From: Streptomyces sp. SID3343
GTDB lineage: Bacteria; Actinomycetota; Actinomycetes; Streptomycetales; Streptomycetaceae
Reading direction: 5' to 3'
Length of the DNA stretch: 32,298 bases
NCBI RefSeq assembly: GCF_009865215.1
Contig: NZ_WWJX01000910.1
Span: 1 to 32,298, forward strand
Positions 17,851 through 26,754 of this stretch are shown here, one piece after another; positions within the stretch are counted from its first letter, which is position 1, and every line of letters starts with the position of its first letter. The notes beneath the pieces were generated by a model. That model was given only the letters and a program-made list of their open reading frames with translations. It ran no database searches and was not told the origin of the DNA. Position numbers and translations under genes: made by a program.

Positions 17851-17854
17851 AGGC

Positions 17855-18889
<1,035 letters not shown>

Positions 18890-18932
18890 GCCTGCCGTCT
18901 TGCCGCTCTGGGGGGATCGCTTCACATCCAGA

Positions 18933-18955
18933 ACGCTAACTCTTCGCACCGACAC
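18933..18955 (-). promoter_or_regulatory. RecA-NDp / PafBC-type DNA-damage promoter of recA
   Basis: Read on the minus strand: GTGTCGGTGCG, six bases AAGAGT, then TAGCGT. This matches in spacing and nearly in sequence the LexA-independent actinobacterial recA promoter motif, TTGTCAGTGGC-N6-TAGGGT, which PafBC activates in mycobacteria. Transcription would start about 37 bases before the recA ATG. Confidence 0.75.
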
Positions 18956-19006
18956 CGCGGGACGATCGGTGCCCGCCTGTGGACAACCGAGGACCCGAAG
19001 CTTGAC

Positions 19007-19022
19007 CCGAACGTGCGTTCGA
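19007..19022. promoter_or_regulatory. LexA (SOS) box upstream of recA
   Basis: On the minus strand TCGAACGCACGTTCGG matches the actinobacterial/Gram-positive SOS box TCGAAC-N4-GTTCGA in all but one position. It lies 118-133 bases before the recA start and upstream of the RecA-NDp promoter, within the gap after the small membrane protein gene. Confidence 0.75.
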
Positions 19023-19040
19023 GAAGCGCGAAACCCCCGG

Positions 19041-19232
19041 TCAGACCTGGGCGCCGAGCTCGCGGGTCCGACGCATCCGGTGCCGACGGACGTAGTAGAA
19101 CGCGATGTTCCCGTCCAGCGCGGCCAGCAGGACGAAGGGCACACCGAGCCAGCTTCCGCCGACGAAGGCGATCACGGCGGCGGCGAGCGCCAGGACGCAC
19201 ACGATCACGGCGAGCACGGCGATGCGGGGCAT
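19041..19232 (-). CDS. Small two-helix membrane protein, conserved-type hypothetical
   Basis: 63 residues: two hydrophobic segments (about 4-24 and 27-48) separated by a short GSWLG turn, then a basic tail [15 protein letters not shown], suggesting a cytoplasmic C-terminus. ATG 19232 has GGAG about 12 bases upstream; a longer form from 19295 would add a Pro/Arg-rich leader and is less likely. It lies upstream of recA on the same strand, with the LexA box just beyond its stop. No function can be assigned. Confidence 0.65.
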   Translation of the reverse strand: MPRIAVLAVIVCVLALAAAVIAFVGGSWLGVPFVLLAALDGNIAFYYVRRHRMRRTRELGAQV

Positions 19233-19430
19233 GACGGGGGCTCCAGACAAGGGAAACGGGCGAGGACTGGTGCGATGCCCGGGCGGGTCGCGCATTCATT
19301 GTCGCCTCCGCCGACCGACCGGCCGATACCGCCCGCGACCACTCGGGACAGCCCGGACGCTCGGCCCCCCGGACAGCCCGGCCCGCTCGGCGCGCCCGAC
19401 CCTCCGGGAATGCGGCGGCATCGAGTGAAG

Positions 19431-19459
19431 TTGAAGCAACAACAAGATTGCGCTAGATT
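19431..19459 (+). promoter_or_regulatory. Promoter of the FMN reductase gene
   Basis: TTGAAG (19431-19436) and TAGATT (19454-19459) are separated by exactly 17 bases in an AT-rich patch within otherwise GC-rich DNA, a strong housekeeping-type promoter. Transcription would start near 19466, inside the palindrome listed next. Confidence 0.75.
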
Positions 19460-19475
19460 GTTAAACGTTCAACAA
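19458..19475. promoter_or_regulatory. 18-bp palindromic operator overlapping the FMN reductase promoter
   Basis: TTGTTAAACGTTCAACAA is palindromic at 16 of 18 positions. It overlaps the end of the -10 and the predicted start site, the classic position for a repressor. The shape fits a MarR-type regulator, but none is encoded nearby, so the regulator is unknown. Confidence 0.65.
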
Positions 19476-19501
19476 CAGTCACCAGCTTCACGGAGGCCCC
19501 C

Positions 19502-20113
19502 ATGACCCGCATCCTCGCCATCTCCGGATCGCTGCGCGCCGAGTCGTTCAACACGGCCCTGCTGCACGCCTTCCAGCCCTTCGCCCCCGAGGGCATGCAG
19601 ATCGAGGTGTACAAGGGCCTGGACGAGCTCCCGCACTTCAACCAGGACCTCGAGGCCAACCCGCCGGCGTCGGTGATGCGCCTGCGGGACGCGATCGCGC
19701 AGGCCGACGGCCTGATCATCGCCACCCCGGAGTACAACCGCAGCCTTCCGGGCGTCCTCAAGAACGCCCTCGACTGGGCCTCGCGCCCCTACGCCCAGGG
19801 TGTACTCGCCGGCAAGAACGTCGTCGCGATCTCGGCCTCCCCGGGCGCCCAGGGCGGCATCCGCGCGCTGATCCAGCTCAAGTCCCTGCTGCGCGACCTC
19901 AGCAACTACGTGGTGTCCGGCCCGGAGATCTCGGTTCCCGAGGTGCACACGCGCCTCGGCGTCGAGGCCGACGTCCAGCACGTGCTGACCGACCCCGCGA
20001 CCGCCGGCATGGTCACCCACGTGCTGGCCGGCCTGCAGGACGCGGTCGACAACGACCTCGGCGGCCTCGTCGCGCGCCCCCTCAACAACTGGGCCGCGTC
20101 GCTCGCGGGCTGA
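19502..20113 (+). CDS. NADPH-dependent FMN reductase (flavodoxin-fold)
   Basis: 203 residues. The FMN-phosphate loop ISGSLRAESFNTALL is at the N-terminus, and TPEYNRSLPGVLKNALDW is the isoalloxazine-binding motif, so this is an NADPH:FMN reductase/azoreductase-type quinone reductase (pfam03358). It is likely cytosolic and involved in reducing flavins, quinones or electrophiles. GGAGG upstream sets ATG 19502. The tight promoter-operator arrangement suggests induction by a small molecule or redox stress. It converges on the F420 oxidoreductase gene across a 23-bp terminator. Confidence 0.92.
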   Translation: MTRILAISGSLRAESFNTALLHAFQPFAPEGMQIEVYKGLDELPHFNQDLEANPPASVMRLRDAIAQADGLIIATPEYNRSLPGVLKNALDWASRPYAQGVLAGKNVVAISASPGAQGGIRALIQLKSLLRDLSNYVVSGPEISVPEVHTRLGVEADVQHVLTDPATAGMVTHVLAGLQDAVDNDLGGLVARPLNNWAASLAG

Positions 20114-20138
20114 CCCCCTGGGCAGTACCCGAAAACGG

Positions 20139-20189
20139 CGAAACGGCGTGAGGCCCCGCACTCCAGGTGCGGGGCCTCACGCCGTTTCG
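20139..20189. terminator. Strong bidirectional terminator
   Basis: Perfect 23-bp stem, arms 20139-20161 and 20167-20189 with a 5-base loop, between the convergent FMN reductase and F420 oxidoreductase genes. A-rich and T-rich edges flank the GC core on both sides. Confidence 0.9.
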
Positions 20190-20215
20190 GCGCGGGCCGC
20201 TTCGGAACCACCGGC

Positions 20216-20908
20216 TCACACGTCGGTGACGCGCAGCCCGGCGTGTGCCTTGTAGCGGCGGTTGATCGAGATCAGGTTGGCGGTGAGCCCCTCGACCTGA
20301 CGCGCGTTGCGCAGCCGACCGGCGTACACCCCGCGCATGCCGGGGATCCGTGCCGCGAGCGCCTGCACCGCGTCGGTGGCGTCGCGCTTGTCGCCGAGCA
20401 CCATGATGTCGGTGTCGAGCGACTCCACGTTGGGGTCGAGCAGCAACACGGCCGACACGTGGTGGAACGCGGCCGTCACGAACGAGTCGCCGAGCACGGC
20501 GGCGGCCTGCTGCGCAGCGCTGCCCTCTTCGACGTCGAGCACGAACGCGCCCTGCTTGTCGAAGCCCATCGGGTTGACGCAGTCGACGACGATCTTGCCC
20601 GCAAGTTCACTCTTGAGGGCTACCAGCAGATCGCGGTGGCCCTCCCACGGAACGGCGACGATCACGATGTCGCTCTCGCGGGCGCACGTGGCGTTGTCGG
20701 CGCCGCGCACACCGGCGCCGAGCTCGGCCGCGGCGGAGGCGGCACGGTCGGCGTTTCGCGAGCCGATGATCACTTTCTGGCCGGCGACGGCCAGCCGGAA
20801 CGCGAGGCCGCGGCCCTGCTCACCGGTACCGCCGAGGACGCCGACCACCAGATCGTCGATGTTCGGCAGGTCACGCGGGTCGCGCTTGGGGGAGGAGGGG
20901 GTTGTCAT
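20216..20908 (-). CDS. npdG: F420H2:NADP+ oxidoreductase (NpdG family)
   Basis: 230 residues. It transfers hydride between reduced coenzyme F420 and NADP+, linking the F420 pool to NADPH. The N-terminal dinucleotide fold has VGVLGGTGEQGRGLAFRLA, then IIGSRNADRA, where Ser/Arg would grip the NADP 2'-phosphate, and VPWEGH. The C-terminal part includes FHHVSAVLLLD and LRNARQVEGLTANLISIN, as in the F420-dependent NADP reductase family. ATG 20908 has AGGA about 10 bases upstream. A further upstream in-frame start at 20944 lacks such a site. Confidence 0.9.
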   Translation of the reverse strand: MTTPSSPKRDPRDLPNIDDLVVGVLGGTGEQGRGLAFRLAVAGQKVIIGSRNADRAASAAAELGAGVRGADNATCARESDIVIVAVPWEGHRDLLVALKSELAGKIVVDCVNPMGFDKQGAFVLDVEEGSAAQQAAAVLGDSFVTAAFHHVSAVLLLDPNVESLDTDIMVLGDKRDATDAVQALAARIPGMRGVYAGRLRNARQVEGLTANLISINRRYKAHAGLRVTDV

Positions 20909-21013
20909 GGGCGCGATCCTGCCGGCCCGAACCGAAGAGAACACGGGGTCTACACCCGGATGCAGCCGAGGTCACAGTCCGTTTTCGGCAGCAAGGGTCG
21001 ATTCACCCCGAAA

Positions 21014-21031
21014 TATCACTTATATGTGACA
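21014..21031. promoter_or_regulatory. AT-rich palindrome upstream of the DUF1508 gene
   Basis: TATCACTTATATGTGACA has a TCAC-N6-GTGA core; the 14-base core is palindromic at 12 positions. It lies 59-76 bases upstream of GTG 21090 in conspicuously AT-rich DNA, where the promoter would be expected. Regulator unknown. Confidence 0.4.
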
Positions 21032-21089
21032 AATGGTGCGAACCGTGCTTCTTTGGAAGAGAAATCACTTCTCACCGAAGGAGACCGCA

Positions 21090-21560
21090 GTGCCGGCGAA
21101 ATTCATTGTCACCAAGGGACGCTCCGGCAAGTACGGCTTCGTCCTGGAAGCCGCCAACGGCTCGACCATCGTCAAGTCGCCTCCGTACGAAACCAAGCGC
21201 GCGGCCTTGACCGCTCTTCGGTACATCCAGCGCAACGGCTCGACCGAGGTGGTCGACGACCTCACCGCGGCGACCGCCTCGGCCCCGGCCGGCCGGGCCG
21301 GGACCCCCGCACCGCGCCGGATCGCCACCCGGAAAACGGGGCCCGCGAAGCGTCCTGCGGCCACCCGGACCACGGCCGAAAAGGCCGCGGCGAAGCGGTC
21401 CGTCCCCCGAAAGGCGGTATCGCGCAAGGCACCGCCGAAGAAAGCCGCCGGCAAGAAGTCGCTCGTCCGGAAGTCGCCGGTCCGAAAGTCGGTCACCAGG
21501 ACGTCGGGACCGCGCAAGCCCGTCGCCCGGAAGAGGATCACCGCGAGGTCGGCAGCCTGA
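21090..21560 (+). CDS. DUF1508 (YegP-like) protein with histone-like Lys/Arg tail
   Basis: 156 residues in two parts. Residues 1-55 form one DUF1508 module: KFIVTKGRSGKYGFVLEAAN, then a Tyr-Glu-Thr-Lys-Arg-Ala-Ala stretch and YIQRNG. From about 75 to the end is a low-complexity tail of Lys, Arg, Ala, Pro, Ser and Thr, including RKAPPKKAAGKK and repeats of RKSPVRKS type, resembling the C-terminal tails of actinobacterial HU (HupS) and histone H1. The tail should bind DNA or RNA non-specifically, so a nucleoid-associated role is a reasonable inference. AAGGAG at 21078-21083 supports GTG 21090; a 19-residue-longer form from 21033 is less likely. It is divergent from npdG. Confidence 0.85.
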   Translation: MPAKFIVTKGRSGKYGFVLEAANGSTIVKSPPYETKRAALTALRYIQRNGSTEVVDDLTAATASAPAGRAGTPAPRRIATRKTGPAKRPAATRTTAEKAAAKRSVPRKAVSRKAPPKKAAGKKSLVRKSPVRKSVTRTSGPRKPVARKRITARSAA

Positions 21561-21665
21561 TCCGTGCCCCCTCCTCGGCTTGATCGCCCGATTCCCGACT
21601 CGCCCCCGTAACCCATTACGCCATATGGGGTCGTAGCGTGCGGTGACCGGGAAATGATCAGGCAA

Positions 21666-21688
21666 TGCCCGGGACGATGTCCCGGGCA
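21666..21688 (+). promoter_or_regulatory. Hairpin directly upstream of the mgtC ribosome site
   Basis: Arms 21666-21675 and 21679-21688 form a perfect 10-bp GC-rich stem with a 3-base loop. It ends 2 bases before the GGAGG ribosome site (21691-21695) of the MgtC-family gene. It could be a terminator of the upstream gene or a leader element affecting translation. Confidence 0.6.
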
Positions 21689-21702
21689 GAGGAGGTGGGC
21701 AG

Positions 21703-22470
21703 GTGAGTTCGGGCGAGAACATCGCGGCTTGGGCCAACGGGATACCGCAGAGCCAGGGGTGGACCCAGTTCTCCGAGTTGTTGCTCTCCTTCGTTCTCTC
21801 CAGCGTCATCGGTGTCGAGCGTGAACTGCGCCAAAAGAGCGCGGGGCTGCGCACCCACGCGCTCGTCGGCGTCGGGACCACCTTGTTCATGGAGGTCTCC
21901 AAGTACGGGTTCGCCGACGTGCTGCCGGCCGGCCACGTGGGCTGGGACCCGTCCAGGATCGCGGCGCAGGTGGTGTCCGGGATCGGCTTCATCGGCGGCG
22001 GTCTGATCTTCGTCCGCCGCGACACCGTGCGCGGTCTGACCACCGCCGCCGTCGTGTGGTTGACCTGCGCGATCGGCATGGCCTGCGGTGCGGGCCTGCC
22101 CTACCTGGCGATCGGCGTCACGGTGTTGCACTTCGTGGTCGTCTACGGCTATCCGCCGATCATCCGCAGGCTCGGTGGCCCCCGGGATCGCACGGTCGAA
22201 CTGAGACTGACCTATCTGCCCGGGCGGGGCGTGTTGTCGGCGATCCTGGTCGGGTGCACGGGCGCGGGCTTCACCGTGGTCGACGTGTCGGTGCACAACC
22301 GCGACCAGGAGCCCGTGGAGGAACAGGTGGAGCCCGAGCCGGCTCGGGTGACCTCGGTGGTGTTGCTCGTGGAGGGTCCGGACGAGCCCACCGAACTGGT
22401 GTCGCGGCTGTCGGAGATCCCCGGAGTGTTGACCGCGGGCGGCGGACGGGTCAGCGAACCCGTCGAGTGA
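21703..22470 (+). CDS. MgtC/SapB-family membrane protein
   Basis: 255 residues. About five hydrophobic segments span 20-150, with the family signature SSVIGVERELRQKSAGLRTH, LVGVGTTLFM and VVSGIGFIGGGLIF, which carries the conserved acidic and Arg residues of MgtC. The C-terminal ~90 residues form a soluble ACT-like domain with an acidic insert (EPVEEQVEPEPAR). MgtC proteins are linked to growth in low Mg2+ and to F-ATPase control in pathogens; the role here is unknown. GTG 21703 follows GAGGAGG. A GC-rich hairpin lies immediately before this site. Confidence 0.9.
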   Translation: MSSGENIAAWANGIPQSQGWTQFSELLLSFVLSSVIGVERELRQKSAGLRTHALVGVGTTLFMEVSKYGFADVLPAGHVGWDPSRIAAQVVSGIGFIGGGLIFVRRDTVRGLTTAAVVWLTCAIGMACGAGLPYLAIGVTVLHFVVVYGYPPIIRRLGGPRDRTVELRLTYLPGRGVLSAILVGCTGAGFTVVDVSVHNRDQEPVEEQVEPEPARVTSVVLLVEGPDEPTELVSRLSEIPGVLTAGGGRVSEPVE

Positions 22471-22520
22471 CCCGTCGCCGCCGGCGTGCTGCCCCGGTGC
22501 TCACCTGCCCGACGCGGCGC

Positions 22521-22739
22521 TCAGCGTCGGCCGCGGTCGTTCCACTTGGGGTCGTTCTCCCAGCTCTGGTTGCGCGTCCTGGCCGTCTCCAGGGCGTTGG
22601 CCGCCTCTTGGCGCGTCGCGTACGGGCCGAGCCGGTCGCGGGCCGAGCACTCCGGGCCCTCTTCGACCGTGCCGTGCTTGATGCAGTAGTACCACTCGCC
22701 GGCGCGCCCCTCGGGCTTGCGCCACAGCCGGAACTTCAT
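22521..22739 (-). CDS. Conserved actinobacterial hypothetical protein (72 aa)
   Basis: 72 residues beginning [19 protein letters not shown]. Its shape is that of a small Streptomyces family: an aromatic WYYC segment, [27 protein letters not shown], and a tail with WENDPKWND. The [10 protein letters not shown] segment resembles the SPOR-like consensus (G-P-Y/F-x-t-x-x-x-A). Two Cys residues (19 and 31) could bind metal or pair. GGAGG lies 8-12 bases before ATG 22739. It is divergent from map. No function is known. Confidence 0.8.
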   Translation of the reverse strand: MKFRLWRKPEGRAGEWYYCIKHGTVEEGPECSARDRLGPYATRQEAANALETARTRNQSWENDPKWNDRGRR

Positions 22740-22840
22740 GACCCGTCCTCCACCCACTCGTACCGCTGCTCGTGGACCCGTTCGTCGGGTCGCCGTCGTC
22801 GCGTCGCCGTCTCGATCGAGGGGTCGGCCGCGCTGCCGGC

Positions 22841-22857
22841 TACACTCGCTGGTTATG
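22841..22857 (+). promoter_or_regulatory. Leaderless promoter of map
   Basis: TACACT at 22841-22846 is followed 8 bases later by ATG 22855, with no Shine-Dalgarno sequence. This is the spacing of leaderless actinobacterial transcripts that begin at or next to the start codon. No clear -35 is seen. Confidence 0.5.
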
Positions 22858-23703
22858 GCGATTCTCGTACCCGGTAAGCCGACCCCCATCCGCTCCGTTC
22901 CCGCCGACATCCCGCGGCCGGAGTATGTCGGGAAGCCGGCCCCCACCCCGTACACCGGGCCCGAGGTGCAGGATGCCGAGACGATCGAGCGCATGCGCGT
23001 CGCGGGTCGGATCGCCGCGGGTGCCATGGAGGCCGCCGCCGCGCTCGTCGCGCCGGGCGTGAGCACCGACGAGTTGGACAAGGCCGCGCACGAGTACACG
23101 CTCGACCACGGCGCCTACCCGTCCTGCCTGGGCTACCGGGGCTTTCCCAAGACCATCTGCACCTCGATCAACGAGGTGATCTGCCACGGCATCCCCGACA
23201 CGACCCGGTTGAACGACGGCGACATCGTCAACATCGACGTCACGGTCTTCATCGGCGGCGTGCACGGCGACACCGACGCGACCTATCTCGTGGGCGACGT
23301 GGACGAGGAGTCCAGGCTGCTGGTCGAGCGCACCCGCGAAGCGCTGAACCGCGGCATCAAGGCGGTCAAGCCGGGTCGACAGATCAACGTGATCGGCCGG
23401 GTGATCGAGTCGTACGCGAAGCGCTTCGGCTACGGCGTGGTCCGCGACTTCACCGGTCATGGCATCAACACCTCGTTCCACTCCGGGCTGATCATCCCGC
23501 ACTACGACGACCCGCGGGCGACCACCGTGATGGAACCCGGGATGACGTTCACCATCGAGCCGATGCTGACCCTGGGCACCTACGAGTACGACATGTGGGA
23601 CGACGGCTGGACGGTGCTCACCAAGGACCGCAAGCGCACCGCGCAGTTCGAGCACACGCTCGTGGTCACCGACTCCGGCGCCGAGGTTCTGACCCTCGCG
23701 TAA
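22855..23703 (+). CDS. map: Type I methionine aminopeptidase
   Basis: 282 residues; removes the initiator Met from nascent proteins. The pita-bread fold metal ligands are present: Asp in NIDVTVF, Asp in HGDTDATY, His in TGHGIN, Glu in FTIEPML and Glu in QFEHT. The substrate-pocket Cys/Tyr region [19 protein letters not shown] is also present. The N-terminal 40-residue Pro-rich extension ([19 protein letters not shown]) is the SH3-binding-like linker of actinobacterial type Ic enzymes such as M. tuberculosis MapB. The start is supported by a leaderless-type -10 rather than a ribosome site. Confidence 0.96.
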   Translation: MAILVPGKPTPIRSVPADIPRPEYVGKPAPTPYTGPEVQDAETIERMRVAGRIAAGAMEAAAALVAPGVSTDELDKAAHEYTLDHGAYPSCLGYRGFPKTICTSINEVICHGIPDTTRLNDGDIVNIDVTVFIGGVHGDTDATYLVGDVDEESRLLVERTREALNRGIKAVKPGRQINVIGRVIESYAKRFGYGVVRDFTGHGINTSFHSGLIIPHYDDPRATTVMEPGMTFTIEPMLTLGTYEYDMWDDGWTVLTKDRKRTAQFEHTLVVTDSGAEVLTLA

Positions 23704-23783
23704 CCGCCCGCGCGGGCGCGGGCAGTAAGGTTTCGCGAGTTCTCCTCCTGCCCGCTCCCCTGGAAGAGTTGCCCACTACCGAC

Positions 23784-24755
23784 ATGTCCAGACCGAAGCG
23801 CATATCCCGCGCGGTGGCCACGGTCGCCGCATTGCTCGTGACGGCGCTCGCCGCGACCGGTTGTGTCACCGTCAACGGTTCCACGGCGTCCGTCGAGGGC
23901 GTGGACAAGCGCGAGGCCGAGGCGGTACTGCGCGACTACGACGCGCAGAACAACCAGGCGTACGCGAACCGCGACCTCGCCCTCAACTCCCGCACCGAGA
24001 CCGGCCCGCTGGGCGTGCTCGACCAGGCCGACCTGAAGATCCTGGCCTTCACCGACCCGCACGGCAATCGGGGCAAGGAACCGGTCCTGCACGAGCGGCC
24101 CGAGTTCCTGATCCCCAAGATCGTGGGCTGGCCCAAGTGGTTCGCGGTGCAGTCGACGCCCAACCGCAAGGGCGCGAAACCGCAGTTGTTGATGTTCGTC
24201 AAGGGACAGCCGGACGCCGCGTGGCAGGCCGCATGGGGACCGACGCTGCAAAGCCCGCTGCCCGAACTCGCCAAGGACAAGGACGGGTTCGTCGAGCCGA
24301 TCGCGGTGAACACGGCCGGACTGGCCGCCTCTCCCGCCGAGTTGGCGCCGGCGCTCGCGGACTATCTCAAGGACGGCAAGTCACACGCCGAGTTGTTCGC
24401 GCCCGACGCGTACACCGCGCAGCTGCGCAAACAGCGCGAGGACCCGATCGGCGAGGGTTTCGTGCGGCAGAGCGTGGACACCGCGGCGGAGCAGTTCTCC
24501 CCGCTCGCGCTGCGCGCCGAGGACGGCGGCGCGGTGGTGCTGTTCTCGCTCCAGCACAGCATGCGGTTGACCGTGCAGCCGCCGCGCCGACTCGGCGACG
24601 TGGAGCCGTCCACCCTGACGTTCCTGCCGAACAAGCCGACGAAGGCGCTCACCGAGCACCGGCTGTCGCAGTACGTCGCGCTGGTTCCCCAAGCGGGCGG
24701 CAAGGTACAGCTCACCGGGTGGATGTACGGCCTGGTCGGCGCGGAAGGCGAGTAG
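23784..24755 (+). CDS. Putative secreted lipoprotein of unknown function
   Basis: 323 residues. It has a basic start, a hydrophobic stretch and a lipobox LAATGC (C27), so it should be a lipid-anchored extracytoplasmic protein. The mature part has no recognised domain. It is evenly charged, includes two tandem-looking halves (about 45-175 and 200-320), and carries segments such as GWPKWFAVQST and VVLFSLQHSMRLTVQPP that suggest an NTF2-like or beta-rich fold, stated only as impression. No good ribosome site precedes ATG 23784; GGAAGAG is 15-22 bases away, and TAAGGT at 23727-23732 could be a -10. It follows map on the same strand. Confidence 0.75.
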   Translation: MSRPKRISRAVATVAALLVTALAATGCVTVNGSTASVEGVDKREAEAVLRDYDAQNNQAYANRDLALNSRTETGPLGVLDQADLKILAFTDPHGNRGKEPVLHERPEFLIPKIVGWPKWFAVQSTPNRKGAKPQLLMFVKGQPDAAWQAAWGPTLQSPLPELAKDKDGFVEPIAVNTAGLAASPAELAPALADYLKDGKSHAELFAPDAYTAQLRKQREDPIGEGFVRQSVDTAAEQFSPLALRAEDGGAVVLFSLQHSMRLTVQPPRRLGDVEPSTLTFLPNKPTKALTEHRLSQYVALVPQAGGKVQLTGWMYGLVGAEGE

Positions 24756-24800
24756 TCGGGCGGGACGGCTGTGGGCCGGCGGGGGCGGCTGCGGGCGGTG

Positions 24801-25490
24801 CTACATCCAGCGCACGTCGCCGGCCGTGGCCCCCACGGTGTCGCACGCGTCGGTGAGCACGTCGAGCACGCGCAGCGGGTCGGGAAGCGGCAGTTCGGGG
24901 CCGCGGATCCAATGCACCGGCCGGCCCGACGGGTGCATCGAGGACGGCACCAGCACGTAGCTGCCGCGGCAGTGCCAGCGCAGGCCGGGGTGGGCGTCGA
25001 GGGTCTCGGGGTGGCAGTCGAGTTCGCACGGCCACCACTCGTCCTCGTCGGCGGGGGTGCCGCGGGTCGCGGTGTAGAAGAGCGTGCGCTCCGGACCGCA
25101 GGAGGCGACCGGTCCGATCTCGATGCCCTTTTCGGCGAACACCGCGAGGGCCAGTTCGCCCGCGCTCACGGGGACGTCCAAGACGTCGTGCCCTTGGCCG
25201 GTGGCGGTCACGAAGTTGGCCTCGGGATAAAGCTCCAGCCAGCGCGCGACCTGTACGGGGTCGGTGGACGCCTGGGTCTGCCACGCGAACGAGACCGGGT
25301 GCATGCCCGGCGAAGGACAGCCCACGCGGTCGCACGAACAACCGAACCCGAGCGGGTGCGCCGCCGGACAGACGGGCCAACCGCGCTCCACCAGATCCAT
25401 GAGCAATCCGGCCCGCCGGTCTCGAACGACGTCCGGGTCCTCACGCGGTCGGCGGCGCAGCCATCCGGCCATTCTGCCCATTCGCTCCAT
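24801..25490 (-). CDS. Primase-polymerase (Prim-Pol)-like protein, probably inactive
   Basis: 229 residues resembling the bifunctional DNA primase/polymerase N-terminal domain (pfam09250). It has the CSCDRVGC-x6-HPVSFAWQTQAS zinc-like and K/H-P region, VARWLELYPEANFVTATG, then HDVLDVP. Active Prim-Pol enzymes have a second acidic residue where this protein has Pro after LDV, and no helicase domain follows, so catalytic activity is doubtful. The same degenerate motif is known in Streptomyces chromosomal homologues. ATG 25490 follows AAGGGG. It is convergent with the lipoprotein gene. Its physiological role is unknown. Confidence 0.75.
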   Translation of the reverse strand: MERMGRMAGWLRRRPREDPDVVRDRRAGLLMDLVERGWPVCPAAHPLGFGCSCDRVGCPSPGMHPVSFAWQTQASTDPVQVARWLELYPEANFVTATGQGHDVLDVPVSAGELALAVFAEKGIEIGPVASCGPERTLFYTATRGTPADEDEWWPCELDCHPETLDAHPGLRWHCRGSYVLVPSSMHPSGRPVHWIRGPELPLPDPLRVLDVLTDACDTVGATAGDVRWM

Positions 25491-25791
25491 GGAACCCCTT
25501 CTTCCGCGTGCGTCTCGTACGCGCCCCACACGGCGCCTCTGCGTGTACAACGCGGAAAACCGGTTCGGGCAATCCCCATCATCGCGGGTCACCGATGCCG
25601 ATATGCCGGCCGGGTTGCCGGCCGGCCTCGATGTCACCGATCGGGACCGTCGACCCGCGAGAAATGTACATCGCGGATCGCTTCCGTTCGTCGAGTCGCC
25701 ACGAACGACGCCCGCCCCGCTCCACAGGATGAGGGCGGGGCGGGGCGGGCGCGTCGAGCGGCGTGTCGGACCGGGCGGGTGTCGAGTCGAG
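25491..25791. other. Gene-free gap between the Prim-Pol-like and DUF732 genes
   Basis: 301 bases. It holds the GC-rich hairpin at 25709-25751 and a second 7-bp inverted repeat (25605-25611 with 25620-25626). No credible coding region was seen on either strand; the Prim-Pol promoter is expected here but no clear -10/-35 pair stands out. Confidence 0.6.
25709..25751 (-). terminator. Hairpin after the DUF732 gene
   Basis: Perfect 12-bp stem, arms 25709-25720 and 25740-25751 with a 19-base loop, starting about 40 bases past the DUF732 stop on the minus strand. Confidence 0.65.
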
Positions 25792-26523
<732 letters not shown>

Positions 26524-26626
26524 TCATCCCCCATGGATGTCGGGTCTTCGACTCCGTCGGAAGCGACGTACAGATCGTCCGAAAGTAGGACGAAATGCTT
26601 TGCTTTCTGTCTGCGGAGAAAGCGTC

Positions 26627-26655
26627 AGGATCATGAAGCTCCCCATGTTTGTCAA
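26627..26655 (-). promoter_or_regulatory. Possible promoter of the DUF732 gene
   Basis: On the minus strand a perfect TTGACA (26655-26650) is followed after 17 bases by GATCCT (26632-26627), a weak -10. This would give a leader of about 97 bases before GTG 26523. The 230-base gap 26524-26754 holds nothing else recognised. Confidence 0.35.
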
Positions 26656-26754
26656 GGCGGCCCTCGTGGCGAGCTCGGCGTCGGCCCGATCGCGGGCCGG
26701 CGGGTGCTCTGCGCGAGCGATCGCCGAACGAGCGCGCGGGGCCCCGTCGGTCGC

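Larger units (their letters stand above)
19233..19501. other. Intergenic region between the small membrane protein gene and the FMN reductase gene
   Basis: About 270 bases, GC-rich, without a gene. It contains a direct repeat of GGACAGCCCGG near 19350-19385 and, at the right end, the AT-rich FMN reductase promoter listed separately. Confidence 0.5.

Noticed and set aside
21014-21031. CRP/GlxR-type site
   Set aside because: The half-sites are in the opposite order (TCAC-N6-GTGA), whereas CRP-family sites read TGTGA-N6-TCACA; kept only as an unassigned palindrome.
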